Shown here: positions 1 through 5,482 of the stretch, in pieces
Layout: every line of letters starts with the position of its first letter
How positions within the stretch are numbered: the first letter of the stretch is position 1
From: Desulfobacterales bacterium
Lineage (GTDB): Bacteria > Desulfobacterota > Desulfobacteria > Desulfobacterales > C00003106
Length of the DNA: 5,927 nucleotides
NCBI GenBank assembly: GCA_030613165.1
Contig: JAUWMN010000120.1
Coordinates: 1 to 5,927, forward strand
Direction: 5' to 3'
The notes under the pieces: model-generated
The model's database searches: none
Told to the model about the DNA's origin: nothing
The model's input: only the letters and a program-made list of their open reading frames with translations
Translations under genes and position numbers: made by a program

Positions 1-52
1 CCTCCTGAGGTGGTTGTTTTGCACTTTGAACCATGAAAACCCAATACAATAC

Positions 53-194
53 GAGAGCTTTGAAAAACGCGACATTTTTTCGTCAGGCAAGGAAGGCGAA
101 AATCTTAACTGGAGGAATACATTGGGTATTTCGAGGGTTAAGATTTGAAGCCTGACGCTGCATCACGGGAAAATGGCAGTTATGCAAAGGTCTC
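53..194. mobile_element. MITE-like element with terminal inverted repeats and 5-bp target duplication
   Basis: The left end reads GAGAGCTTTG (53-62). The reverse complement of the right end (185-194) reads GAGACCTTTG, a 9 of 10 match, and similarity continues more weakly inward. AATAC lies directly outside both ends (48-52 and 195-199), as expected of a 5-bp target-site duplication. Inside are three nested inverted repeats: CGTCAGGC 81-88 with 150-157, AATCTTAAC 101-109 with 137-145, and AATAC 116-120 with 126-130. The left arm has 12 unpaired bases (89-100) where the right has four, which looks like a small deletion. No open reading frame fits, so it would be a non-autonomous element moved by a DDE transposase elsewhere. 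Its family is not assigned. Ends and duplication are seen directly; mobility is inferred. Confidence 0.7.
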
Positions 195-204
195 AATACA
201 TATT

Positions 205-232
205 TCACCGCAGAGACGCAAAGGACGCAGAG
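205..232. repeat. Short CGCAGAGA-type degenerate tandem repeat
   Basis: Three imperfect units of 7-9 bases follow one another: CGCAGAGA (209-216), CGCAAAGGA (217-225) and CGCAGAG (226-232), preceded by TTCAC. From memory, near-identical 'accgcagagacgcagagg' strings are scattered through many Desulfobacterota and other genomes, often upstream of small GxxExxY-family genes. No such gene is present here. The cluster sits 10 bp right of the MITE-like element and is followed by a T-rich run (233-249). Confidence 0.5.
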
Positions 233-263
233 TTTTCTTCTTTTTTTTCAATCGGTAGATAAC

Positions 264-842
264 ATGAGCTTATCACTTCAGGAGTGCAACCAGTTGCAAA
301 AAGTAAATATGGTTAGATTAATCTTGATTACTGTATGTCTTTGTACTTTAGTTTCTTGCGGTGGCGGTGTCCCTTCGGAGCGGGTACTTTTTGATTTTGA
401 ATCTGATGCAGAAATGGATCAGCTCCGATGGAAGTGCGGCGTACTGCTTTCCCTTTCGGGTAAGAATGTCACCCACGGCAATAGATCTTTGAGGATAGAG
501 CTTTATCCATCGCATTATCCCGGATTGAACCCCATGCTGAAAGAGAACGACTGGCGGGGGTATGCGTACCTGTGTTTTGACATATTTAATGCGGACGACA
601 AAGAAATCCCGGTATCCGTGAGGATCGATGACCAAAAGGATCATCCGGAGTATAAGGACCGTTATAACAAGAGATTTATACTTCAACCAGGAATGAACCA
701 TATGAGGATACCCCTGGATACCTTGATGACTTCCGGCACACAGAGAACGCTCAATATAAAAAAAATACACAGGCTTTTGATTTTTCTGGCCCGCCCTGAA
801 AGAAAAGTGGTCTTGTACGTGGACTATATAAGGCTGATTTAG
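264..842 (+). CDS. Putative lipoprotein with a galactose-binding-like beta-sandwich domain
   Basis: The protein is predicted to be exported and lipid-anchored. A hydrophobic stretch (residues 19-30) ends in the lipobox L29-V-S-C32, followed by GGG; Cys32 would be the lipidated residue. The rest (about 40-192) is a single domain starting VLFDFES and containing WRGYAYLCFDIFN (97-109), a RIDD segment and a closing VLYVDYIRL strand. That pattern resembles the beta-sandwich of CBM11/CIA30-like, galactose-binding-fold proteins; a sugar ligand is possible but not shown. No catalytic motif is visible. The start is uncertain: ATG 264 gives a long n-region and has only a weak GGTAGA upstream, while ATG 309 (residue 16) gives a more typical 16-residue signal peptide but no clear ribosome site. 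The gene ends TAG-TGA and has no partner genes nearby, so its pathway is unknown. Confidence 0.75.
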   Translation: MSLSLQECNQLQKVNMVRLILITVCLCTLVSCGGGVPSERVLFDFESDAEMDQLRWKCGVLLSLSGKNVTHGNRSLRIELYPSHYPGLNPMLKENDWRGYAYLCFDIFNADDKEIPVSVRIDDQKDHPEYKDRYNKRFILQPGMNHMRIPLDTLMTSGTQRTLNIKKIHRLLIFLARPERKVVLYVDYIRLI

Positions 843-846
843 TGAG

Positions 847-887
847 GAAACAGAGGGATCGCGTCTACACTTTTGACAAAAGAGTGT
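847..887 (+). repeat. Hairpin-bearing interspersed repeat, copy 1 (left of TA module)
   Basis: Bases 847-878 match 1531-1562 at 26 of 32 positions in the same orientation; the shared core is GAAACAGAGG, then GCGTCT, then CTTGA or TTTGA. The right part of this copy folds: ACACTTTT (867-874) pairs with 879-887 through a four-base GACA loop and one bulged G. It fills most of the gap between the lipoprotein stop and the toxin stop. Neither strand has a U-run after the stem, so it is not called a terminator. REP-like sequences of this general type are known in Desulfobacterota (memory, unchecked). Confidence 0.55.
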
Positions 888-898
888 CTATAGATATT

Positions 899-1183
899 TT
901 AAAGAATGTTTGTTCTGTTCTTGATCTTTGAATAAACGTTTTTTCGATTAATAATTCCCAGGATTATTACATTTTTTCCAGCTATCTTGAAAACAACACG
1001 ATAATCTCCAACACGCAATTTCCAATATCCTTTAAGTGTTCTCTGCAAAGGCTTTCCAAAAATTTCAGGGTTAGAGGAAAGTCGATCTTCAATAGCTCTT
1101 TTGATCATTGATTTATTTTTATTATCGATTTTTGGTAAGTCGACATCTTTTACATCAGGATGATAAATTAATTTGAAAGTCAT
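899..1183 (-). CDS. RelE/ParE-family toxin of a type II TA module
   Basis: This 94-residue protein has the size and layout of RelE/ParE toxins. These are either ribosome-dependent mRNA endonucleases (RelE) or gyrase poisons (ParE). Family features visible are the N-terminal strand FKLIYHPDVKD (3-13), a basic helix with AIEDRL (30-35), the segment LKGYWKLRVGDYRVVFKI (50-67) and the C-terminal RKNVYSKI (80-87). Arg57, Arg62, Arg80 and Tyr84 sit where basic and aromatic active-site residues fall in RelE. The GDYRVV core and GKPLQRTLKG context favour the RelE (COG2026) side. The usual 'GHR' before the last strand reads INR here (Asn79). It lies 25 bp behind its antitoxin on the same strand; upstream of its ATG is only a weak GGTTAGAG ribosome site. 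No residue known to be essential is clearly lost, so it may be active. Confidence 0.87.
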   Translation of the reverse strand: MTFKLIYHPDVKDVDLPKIDNKNKSMIKRAIEDRLSSNPEIFGKPLQRTLKGYWKLRVGDYRVVFKIAGKNVIILGIINRKNVYSKIKNRTNIL

Positions 1184-1188
1184 TTTTT

Positions 1189-1214
1189 CTCTAACCTATG
1201 ACTCTAACCTATGA
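1189..1214. repeat. Perfect 13-bp tandem duplication between antitoxin and toxin genes
   Basis: CTCTAACCTATGA occurs at 1189-1201 and again at 1202-1214 with no mismatch and no spacer. The right copy contains the last bases and the TAG stop (1209-1211) of the antitoxin gene; the left copy lies wholly in the intergenic gap and supplies the toxin's weak ribosome site. With one copy removed, the stop-to-start gap would shrink from 25 to 12 bp and the antitoxin C-terminus would be unchanged. Confidence 0.9.
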
Positions 1215-1436
1215 CCATACTTTTTTGTGAGTGAGAGCTGAAGAGATTTTCATTTTTTTTTCTCTTTTTTCTGCAAAGGTGGCGAGATAGATGTCTTCTT
1301 GAATTTCCATGGCTTCCCTAAGCAGATCCCTTACCTTTGTAGACAGAGAAACGCCATCTTTATTAGCAAGAATTTTAACATTTTTATATAAAGGTGCATC
1401 AAGTACGACATTGATTCGCGGATTCTTTGCAGGCAT
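1209..1436 (-). CDS. Ribbon-helix-helix antitoxin
   Basis: This 75-residue basic protein has the MetJ/Arc/CopG ribbon-helix-helix pattern. It has a short strand RINVVLD (7-13) that would enter the DNA major groove as a dimer, helix A (PLYKNVKILANKDG, 15-28) and helix B (SLSTKVRDLLREAM, 30-43). The charged tail to residue 75, ending ALTHKKVWS, would wrap and neutralise the toxin. As in most type II modules the antitoxin gene comes first. It has a strong AAGGAGG ribosome site (1445-1451), seven bases (AAGATGC... reversed strand) to eight bases before its ATG, much better than the toxin's, which fits the need for excess antitoxin. The protein probably represses its own promoter (1465-1496). Family assignment is by pattern; the toxin pairing follows from adjacency. 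Confidence 0.85.
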   Translation of the reverse strand: MPAKNPRINVVLDAPLYKNVKILANKDGVSLSTKVRDLLREAMEIQEDIYLATFAEKREKKMKISSALTHKKVWS

Positions 1437-1464
1437 AGCATCTTCCTCCTTAATATCTTTTATA

Positions 1465-1496
1465 AGTGTAACACAAGTAACACACCATTGTCAATG
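1465..1496 (-). promoter_or_regulatory. Promoter and candidate operator of the TA module
   Basis: On the - strand a perfect -35 TTGACA (1489-1494) is followed after 18 bp by TACACT (1465-1470), four of six matches to the -10 consensus. Two direct copies of GTAACAC (1468-1474 and 1477-1483, 9-bp period) lie in the spacer and touch the -10. An 11-bp palindrome CATTGTCAATG (1486-1496) covers the -35. Ribbon-helix-helix repressors commonly bind short repeated half-sites, so autoregulation is likely but inferred. Confidence 0.55.
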
Positions 1497-1530
1497 TTGG
1501 GAGCAGAAATGTGAACACACATGCAAAGGA

Positions 1531-1572
1531 GAAACAGAGGGGTTGCGTCTCCATTCTTGAAACAGAAGAGTA
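1531..1572 (+). repeat. Hairpin-bearing interspersed repeat, copy 2 (right of TA module)
   Basis: This is the second copy of the repeat at 847-887, in the same orientation. The GAAACAGAGGG and GCGTCT cores are kept. The right part again has the outline of a hairpin, with ATTCTT and AAGAGT around a seven-base loop (one mismatch). The two copies bracket the whole TA module including its promoter. The stretch that follows (1573-1612) is purine-rich and degenerate (GGATAGGGATCAGGGG-like) and I see no gene in it. Confidence 0.5.
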
Positions 1573-1612
1573 AAGATAGAGAATAGAAGGCAGAGGATAG
1601 GGATCAGGGGTC

Positions 1613-1642
1613 GGGTGTCGATGGATGTCCCCATCGGTGCCC
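1613..1642 (+). other. 12-bp stem-loop upstream of the HU promoter
   Basis: The arms are 1613-1624 and 1631-1642 with a six-base loop. Nine pairs are Watson-Crick and three are G-U if the + strand is transcribed; on the - strand those three become A-C mismatches. It is followed by eight A residues, so it is not a + strand terminator, and it lies before the HU promoter, so it is not in the HU leader. Function unknown. Confidence 0.4.
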
Positions 1643-1662
1643 AAAAAAAACAATCAATCTAA

Positions 1663-1690
1663 TTGACTTGACTTTCCGGTTTGTTATAAT
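1663..1690 (+). promoter_or_regulatory. Sigma-70-type promoter for the HU gene pair
   Basis: TTGACT (1663-1668) and a perfect TATAAT (1685-1690) are separated by 16 bp. Transcription would begin near 1697, giving a leader of about 60 bases that is AT-rich and ends in an AGGAGG ribosome site (1749-1754), four bases before the ATG. No operator or riboswitch is apparent in the leader. Confidence 0.75.
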
Positions 1691-1758
1691 ATATTTAATT
1701 AAATATAGCGGTTTCGTGAACACCTTCGAAATAATATTCTTCAGTTACAGGAGGACAG

Positions 1759-2034
1759 ATGAACAAGGCGACTCTTGTTGACGTTTTAAAAAAAGAGGCT
1801 AACATAACAAAAGGTGACGCTGAAAAAGTTGTGAATATCTTTTTTGATGCCATATCAAATGCTCTTGTAAAGGGTGATAGGGTAGAAATCCGGGGTCTTT
1901 GCAGTTTTTTTGTAAAAAATTACAAGGGGTATGTCGGAAGAAACCCTAAGACCGGTGACTCTGTCGAGGTTACATCCAAAAAACTTCCGTTCTTCAAGTG
2001 CGGGAGAGAATTGAAGAAAAAAGTGGATTACTAA
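1759..2034 (+). CDS. HU/IHF-family DNA-binding protein
   Basis: The 91-residue protein has the normal HU length and layout: an N-terminal helical dimerisation body (1-40), GDRVEIRGLCSF (39-50), the DNA-clasping beta arm with GRNPKTG (60-66) and the C-terminal KKLPFFKCGRELKKKV (74-89). Pro63 in the RNP tip is the residue that wedges into DNA and bends it in HU and IHF. HU proteins act as dimers that bend and compact DNA in the nucleoid. Two points differ from the E. coli HU pattern: the common GFGSF reads GLCSF (Cys48), and there is a second cysteine at position 81. I believe this variant is frequent in Desulfobacterota. HU versus IHF-beta cannot be decided from sequence alone, so no symbol is given. 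It has its own promoter and a strong ribosome site and is followed after 21 bp by the H1-like gene. Confidence 0.95.
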   Translation: MNKATLVDVLKKEANITKGDAEKVVNIFFDAISNALVKGDRVEIRGLCSFFVKNYKGYVGRNPKTGDSVEVTSKKLPFFKCGRELKKKVDY

Positions 2035-2055
2035 CAAAAAAATGGGGTGCATATT

Positions 2056-2496
2056 ATGAAAGATGTCAAAAAGGCATTTGAAACGATAATTGAGAGCCTG
2101 AAGCTTCCGACGCATAAGACGATCAAAGAACTTATCAAAAGATTAGAAGAGTTGGAAAAAATTGTAGCAAAGAGTATGACCACCACTAAAACACGGGCCA
2201 AAGCAACAGCAAAGAAGAAAAAACCAACTAAGGCGCGTTCAGTCAAAAAAGCTGCCCCCGCAAAGAAAACAGCAGCGAAAAAGACGAAGAAAGCCGCTCC
2301 AAAAGCTAAACCCAGCAAGAAATCGGCTACAGAACAAGTCCTCGATGCTATCCGAAAATCTTCCAAGGGTATCACGGTAGGAACGGCAAGAAAGTCAACA
2401 GGGCTGGAAAGCAAGCAAGTATCTAATATTATATTCAGGCTTTTAAAACAGGGAAAAATTGTAAAGAAAGACCGCGGTATCTATGCTGTTAAGTAA
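2056..2496 (+). CDS. Histone H1-like lysine-rich protein with C-terminal winged helix
   Basis: The protein has three parts. Residues 1-40 are an amphipathic, possibly coiled-coil helix region (IKELIKRLEELEKIVAKS). Residues 45-92 are almost only K, A, T, P, S and R, like the tail of eukaryotic H1 and bacterial AlgP or HctA-type proteins. Residues 93-146 look like a winged helix: ATEQVLDAIRKS, a turn, TARKSTGLESKQVSNIIFRLLKQG as helix-turn-helix, then the wing KIVKKDRGIYAVK. A role in DNA binding and compaction is likely; gene regulation is possible. I chose ATG 2056 because GGGGTG (2044-2049) lies six bases before it; a GTG at 2047 in the same frame has no ribosome site. It is probably co-transcribed with HU. 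No standard symbol is recognised, and the basic region cannot be aligned reliably to a family. Confidence 0.85.
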   Translation: MKDVKKAFETIIESLKLPTHKTIKELIKRLEELEKIVAKSMTTTKTRAKATAKKKKPTKARSVKKAAPAKKTAAKKTKKAAPKAKPSKKSATEQVLDAIRKSSKGITVGTARKSTGLESKQVSNIIFRLLKQGKIVKKDRGIYAVK

Positions 2497-2504
2497 GGGT
2501 TGTT

Positions 2505-2525
2505 GGGAATTTCTATCAAATTCCC
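2505..2525. terminator. Perfect 8-bp hairpin at the convergent gene junction, possible bidirectional terminator
   Basis: GGGAATTT (2505-2512) and AAATTCCC (2518-2525) pair perfectly around a five-base loop. It starts nine bases after the H1-like stop, and the dut stop codon (2516-2518) lies partly in its loop, so both convergent transcripts would form it. Neither strand has a T-run after the stem, so it is not a canonical intrinsic terminator; it may instead be a 3'-end stabiliser. Confidence 0.35.
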
Positions 2526-2980
2526 GTATGCCCAAACCCACCTGTATTTCTGGAGGTCTCATCCAACATTTCTACTTCTTCCGGCTGTAATTGGTAGACT
2601 TTTTGGATTACCATTTGGGCGATTCTATCGCCCCGCTTTATGGTATAAGGTTTATCGCCAAAATTGACCAGAGCGACCCCCACTTCCCCTCGATAGTCTG
2701 AATCTATTGTTCCGGGAGAATTGATCAGCCCGATCCCATGTTTCACGGCAAGACCGCTGCGAGGACGAATCTGAGCTTCAAATCCCCGTGGTATGGCCAT
2801 GGCAAAACCTGTTGGAACCAACACAATCTCTCCAGGCGCTAATACGACCGGCTCCTTGATCGCGGCACAAATATCCATACCCGATGCATGTGGAGTCATA
2901 TACTTGGGCAACGAGATATCCGCGTCCTGTTCCGGACGCAACTTGCGAATACGAAGAGCCGGCTTCTTTACTCCGCTCAT
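2516..2980 (-). CDS. dut: Deoxyuridine 5'-triphosphate nucleotidohydrolase (dUTPase)
   Basis: dUTPase (EC 3.6.1.23) hydrolyses dUTP to dUMP and pyrophosphate. This keeps uracil out of DNA and supplies dUMP for thymidylate synthesis; the enzyme is a cytosolic homotrimer. All five family motifs are present in the 154 residues: [10 protein letters not shown] (31-40), [11 protein letters not shown] (73-83), [16 protein letters not shown] (87-102), [10 protein letters not shown] (116-125) and the C-terminal arm [12 protein letters not shown] (142-153). The aspartate in the IDSDYRG motif activates the attacking water. The ATG overlaps the pnp stop as ATGA, and there is no good ribosome site, so translation is probably coupled to pnp. 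In many bacteria of this group an M16-family peptidase gene stands between pnp and dut; here it is absent. Length is normal and the gene looks intact. Confidence 0.97.
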   Translation of the reverse strand: MSGVKKPALRIRKLRPEQDADISLPKYMTPHASGMDICAAIKEPVVLAPGEIVLVPTGFAMAIPRGFEAQIRPRSGLAVKHGIGLINSPGTIDSDYRGEVGVALVNFGDKPYTIKRGDRIAQMVIQKVYQLQPEEVEMLDETSRNTGGFGHTGI

Positions 2981-5073
2981 TCTTTATCGCTTTCCGCCTT
3001 CAACGCGGCCTTGCGGCTAAGCCTGATCTTGCCGTCGCGATTCACTTCGAGCACCTTAACCTTTACTTTGTCTCCTACCTTCAAGATATCAGTGACCTTT
3101 TGTACAGGCTTGAAATCAAGCTGGGATATATGTACCAGCCCGTCAGTTCCAGGGAGCACTTCCACAAATGCCCCAAAGTCCATGATCTTGCGAACGATTC
3201 CATCATAGAGGGCTCCAACTTCAACTTCCTTAACAATGTCTTCGACCATTTTGAGGGCCTTGTTGCCGAGTTCTTCGTTCTCGGCCGTTATCTTGATGTT
3301 CCCTAAATCATCCACATCAAGACGTGTGCCTGTTTCCACTTGAATGGCCCGGATTACCTTCCCCCCAGGCCCTATCACGTCCCGTATTTTATCGGGATTG
3401 ATTTTCAGCGTAAAAACCTTTGGCGCATGCGAAGAAATCTCAGATCGAGGTTCTTGAATAGTCTCGGCCATCTTGTCAAGGATAAACAATCTTCCTATTC
3501 TGGCTTGCTCCAGAGCCTTTTCCATAATATCCTCTGTCAAGCCATCGATCTTTATATCCATCTGAAGCGCGTTAATCCCTTTACGCGTGCCGGCGACCTT
3601 AAAGTCCATATCACCCATATGATCTTCATCACCCAGGATGTCGGATAGTATAATGACTTTCTCACTTTCTTTCATCAAGCCCATGGCTATACCGGCAACC
3701 GGTTCTTTCACAGGCACGCCGGCGTCCATCAATGCCATACTGCCGGCGCATACCGTAGCCATAGAAGAGGAACCGTTTGATTCCATAATTTCGGAAACGA
3801 TTCGGATGGTGTAAGCAAACGCTTCCGAATCCGGCAGAATTTTTGCGACTGCTCTTGTGGCCAAAGCGCCGTGTCCGATCTCACGCCGCCCAGGGCCTCC
3901 CGAGCGTCTTACTTCGTTTACACAATAAGGAGGGAAATTATAATGTAACATAACGGGCCTGAAGACCTCGCCATTCAATGTCTCCATCCGTTGTTCAGCC
4001 CCTGAGGAACCGAGTGTCACGCTTCCGATAGCTTGCGGCTCGCCCCGGGTAAACAGCCACGACCCATGGGCTCTGGGAAGTATTCCAATCTCACATGTAA
4101 TCTCACGAACCTCATCAAAGCGGCGTCCATCAATCCGCTTGCCCTCTTTTATTGCCAACTCACGTATGGCGCGTCGTTCCAGTTCGTAAAAAAACTGTTT
4201 AATTTCCTCTGATCTATCTTCCCATGTTTCACTTAATGTATTAAGGAGATTTTCTTTGATTTCCTCCAACTTATCCTGTCTTGGAAGTTTTTCGGGAACT
4301 TGAATTGCTTCCCGGATTTGAGCAAACGCGAATTTTTCAACCTCTGCCCCCAGCACTTCATCCTTTGCGACTTCAGTTACTCTTCTTTTTTGTTTTCCGG
4401 TCGCCTCTCTCAGTTTTTTTTGAATTTCGAGTATCGGCTGCATCTCTCGATGCCCGAAAAAAATCGCCTCCATCATCTCGGCTTCAGAAGCATTGTCGCC
4501 CTCCCCTTCTACCATAACTACTGCTTCCTCGGTGCCGGCCACAATAAGATTGATGCTACTCGCTTCCCACTCCTGAATCGTGGGATTAATTTTCAAATTT
4601 CCTTCAATCTTTCCTACCCTAACCGCGGCGACAGGTCCCGCAAACGGTATGCCTGAAACCTCAAGGGCCGCGGATGCCCCGATCAGGGCAAGGACATCCG
4701 GTTCATTTTCCTTGTCCATGGACAAGACTGTGGCCATAACCTGGGTTTCGTTCCGGTATTTTTTCGGAAAGAGCGGCCGGATAGGACGATCTATAATACG
4801 GGCTGTAAGGGTCTCTTTTTCGCTTGGCCGTCCAATCTCCCTCCGGAAATAATTCCCGGGGATTCTGCCCGCGGCATACCCTTTTTCCATATATTCCACA
4901 GTAAGGGGTACAAAATCGAGTCCCTCTCTAACCTGTTTGCTAGCCACTGATGTTACTAAAACAATAGTTTCTCCATACTGGACCAAAACAGCTCCGTCGG
5001 CCTGTCTTGCTATACGACCGGTCTCAATGGTAAGCGTTTTCCCCCCCAACTCAGTTTCAAATTTAAAAGCCAT
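2977..5073 (-). CDS. pnp: Polyribonucleotide nucleotidyltransferase (PNPase)
   Basis: PNPase (EC 2.7.7.8) degrades RNA 3' to 5' with phosphate, releasing nucleoside diphosphates, and can run in reverse to add tails; it is a trimer and a degradosome partner. Its 698 residues carry the full domain set. These are a first RNase PH core (about 10-145) with [11 protein letters not shown] (76-86), a helical linker (about 240-310), and a catalytic second RNase PH core (about 315-540) with [16 protein letters not shown] (432-440) and [15 protein letters not shown] (481-495). A KH domain (about 553-615) with GPGG (568-571) and an S1 domain (about 617-688) follow. Asp484 and Asp490 match the metal-binding Asp486 and Asp492 of the E. 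coli enzyme. The ATG at 5073-5071 has AAGGAA seven bases before it. It lies 58 bp after rpsO and overlaps dut by 4 bp. Confidence 0.98.
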   Translation of the reverse strand: MAFKFETELGGKTLTIETGRIARQADGAVLVQYGETIVLVTSVASKQVREGLDFVPLTVEYMEKGYAAGRIPGNYFRREIGRPSEKETLTARIIDRPIRPLFPKKYRNETQVMATVLSMDKENEPDVLALIGASAALEVSGIPFAGPVAAVRVGKIEGNLKINPTIQEWEASSINLIVAGTEEAVVMVEGEGDNASEAEMMEAIFFGHREMQPILEIQKKLREATGKQKRRVTEVAKDEVLGAEVEKFAFAQIREAIQVPEKLPRQDKLEEIKENLLNTLSETWEDRSEEIKQFFYELERRAIRELAIKEGKRIDGRRFDEVREITCEIGILPRAHGSWLFTRGEPQAIGSVTLGSSGAEQRMETLNGEVFRPVMLHYNFPPYCVNEVRRSGGPGRREIGHGALATRAVAKILPDSEAFAYTIRIVSEIMESNGSSSMATVCAGSMALMDAGVPVKEPVAGIAMGLMKESEKVIILSDILGDEDHMGDMDFKVAGTRKGINALQMDIKIDGLTEDIMEKALEQARIGRLFILDKMAETIQEPRSEISSHAPKVFTLKINPDKIRDVIGPGGKVIRAIQVETGTRLDVDDLGNIKITAENEELGNKALKMVEDIVKEVEVGALYDGIVRKIMDFGAFVEVLPGTDGLVHISQLDFKPVQKVTDILKVGDKVKVKVLEVNRDGKIRLSRKAALKAESDKE

Positions 5074-5104
5074 TAATATATTCCTTTTTTAATTTTAATT
5101 TTCT

Positions 5105-5131
5105 CGTTATTGCCCAAAGGGCTGTCCAACG
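5105..5131 (-). other. Stem-loop in the rpsO-pnp gap
   Basis: GCCC and GGGC pair around AAA (5112-5122), and CGTT (5105-5108) pairs with AACG (5128-5131) across a small internal loop. It starts directly after the rpsO stop codon. No U-run follows on the - strand, so full termination is unlikely. In E. coli this gap has an RNase III-cut hairpin used in PNPase autoregulation; an analogous role is only a possibility, and this stem is much shorter. Confidence 0.3.
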
Positions 5132-5401
5132 TTACTTTCTCAGCGAAAGCGACTTAATAAGGGTTTTATAGCGAGTTACGTCTTTACTCTTGAGATAGTT
5201 TAATAATCTTCGACGACCCCCTACTAATTTCAACAAGCCTCGCCTTGAGTGATGATCCTTTTTATGGATCTTAAAATGTTCTGTTAAATGGGTAATCCTG
5301 CTCGTCAAAAGAGCGATCTGAACTTCCGGCGATCCCGTGTCCTTTCCGTGCACTTTAAACTTGTCTATTATTGCTTTTTTTTCTTCCGTGGTTAGATGCA
5401 C
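5132..5401 (-). CDS. rpsO: 30S ribosomal protein S15
   Basis: S15 binds the central domain of 16S rRNA early in 30S assembly and forms a bridge to the 50S subunit. The 89-residue length is exactly usual. Family signature residues include [17 protein letters not shown] (20-36), [32 protein letters not shown] (38-69) and the C-terminal [12 protein letters not shown]. The start is GTG at 5401-5399: there is no ATG in frame, a stop codon lies seven codons upstream (5420-5422), and a strong AAGGAGG site lies nine bases before it. In E. coli S15 represses its own translation through a leader structure; a leader is present here but I cannot show the fold. It lies between truB and pnp, the usual place. 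Confidence 0.98.
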   Translation of the reverse strand: MHLTTEEKKAIIDKFKVHGKDTGSPEVQIALLTSRITHLTEHFKIHKKDHHSRRGLLKLVGGRRRLLNYLKSKDVTRYKTLIKSLSLRK

Positions 5402-5439
5402 TTTAACCCTCCTCCTTAGTTATAAAACTCAATTTCAAA

Positions 5440-5468
5440 CTTATAATTTATACTAAATAGCTGAACAA
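5440..5468 (-). promoter_or_regulatory. Candidate promoter between truB and rpsO
   Basis: On the - strand TTGTTC (5463-5468) and TATAAG (5440-5445, five of six to consensus) are separated by 17 bp, placing a start near 5433 and a leader of about 30 bases before the rpsO GTG. The -35 is weak (three of six). The gap is very AT-rich, with TTATAA at 5420-5425 and 5441-5446, so chance matches are possible. Confidence 0.4.
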
Positions 5469-5482
5469 ACCGAGTTCAAAGC

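Noticed and set aside
1..34. Short - strand frame starting ATG at 34 and running off the left edge
   Set aside because: Only 11 codons are visible, with no good ribosome site and no recognisable sequence.
348..770. 140-codon - strand open frame opposite the lipoprotein gene
   Set aside because: It lies entirely antisense to a gene with a clear lipobox and domain pattern and shows no family features.
867..887. Intrinsic terminator for the lipoprotein or toxin transcript
   Set aside because: No U-run follows the hairpin on either strand; it is better explained as part of the interspersed repeat.
1613..1650. Intrinsic terminator made of the stem-loop plus A8
   Set aside because: On the + strand the stem is followed by A rather than T; on the - strand the T-run comes before the stem and the stem has mismatches.
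1450..1653. Open frames on both strands across the TA-HU intergenic region
   Set aside because: They cover the TA promoter, a repeat and purine-rich low-complexity DNA; the translations look random.
2031..2414. 127-codon - strand frame rich in Ala, Val and Phe, resembling membrane segments
   Set aside because: This is the expected complement of the lysine/alanine-rich coding region of the H1-like gene.
2884..3306. Overlapping + strand frames opposite dut and pnp
   Set aside because: They are antisense to strongly conserved genes and have no family features.
5135..5149. Small hairpin CTTTC-TCAGC-GAAAG at the end of rpsO
   Set aside because: Five base pairs inside the coding end is likely chance, with no U-run.
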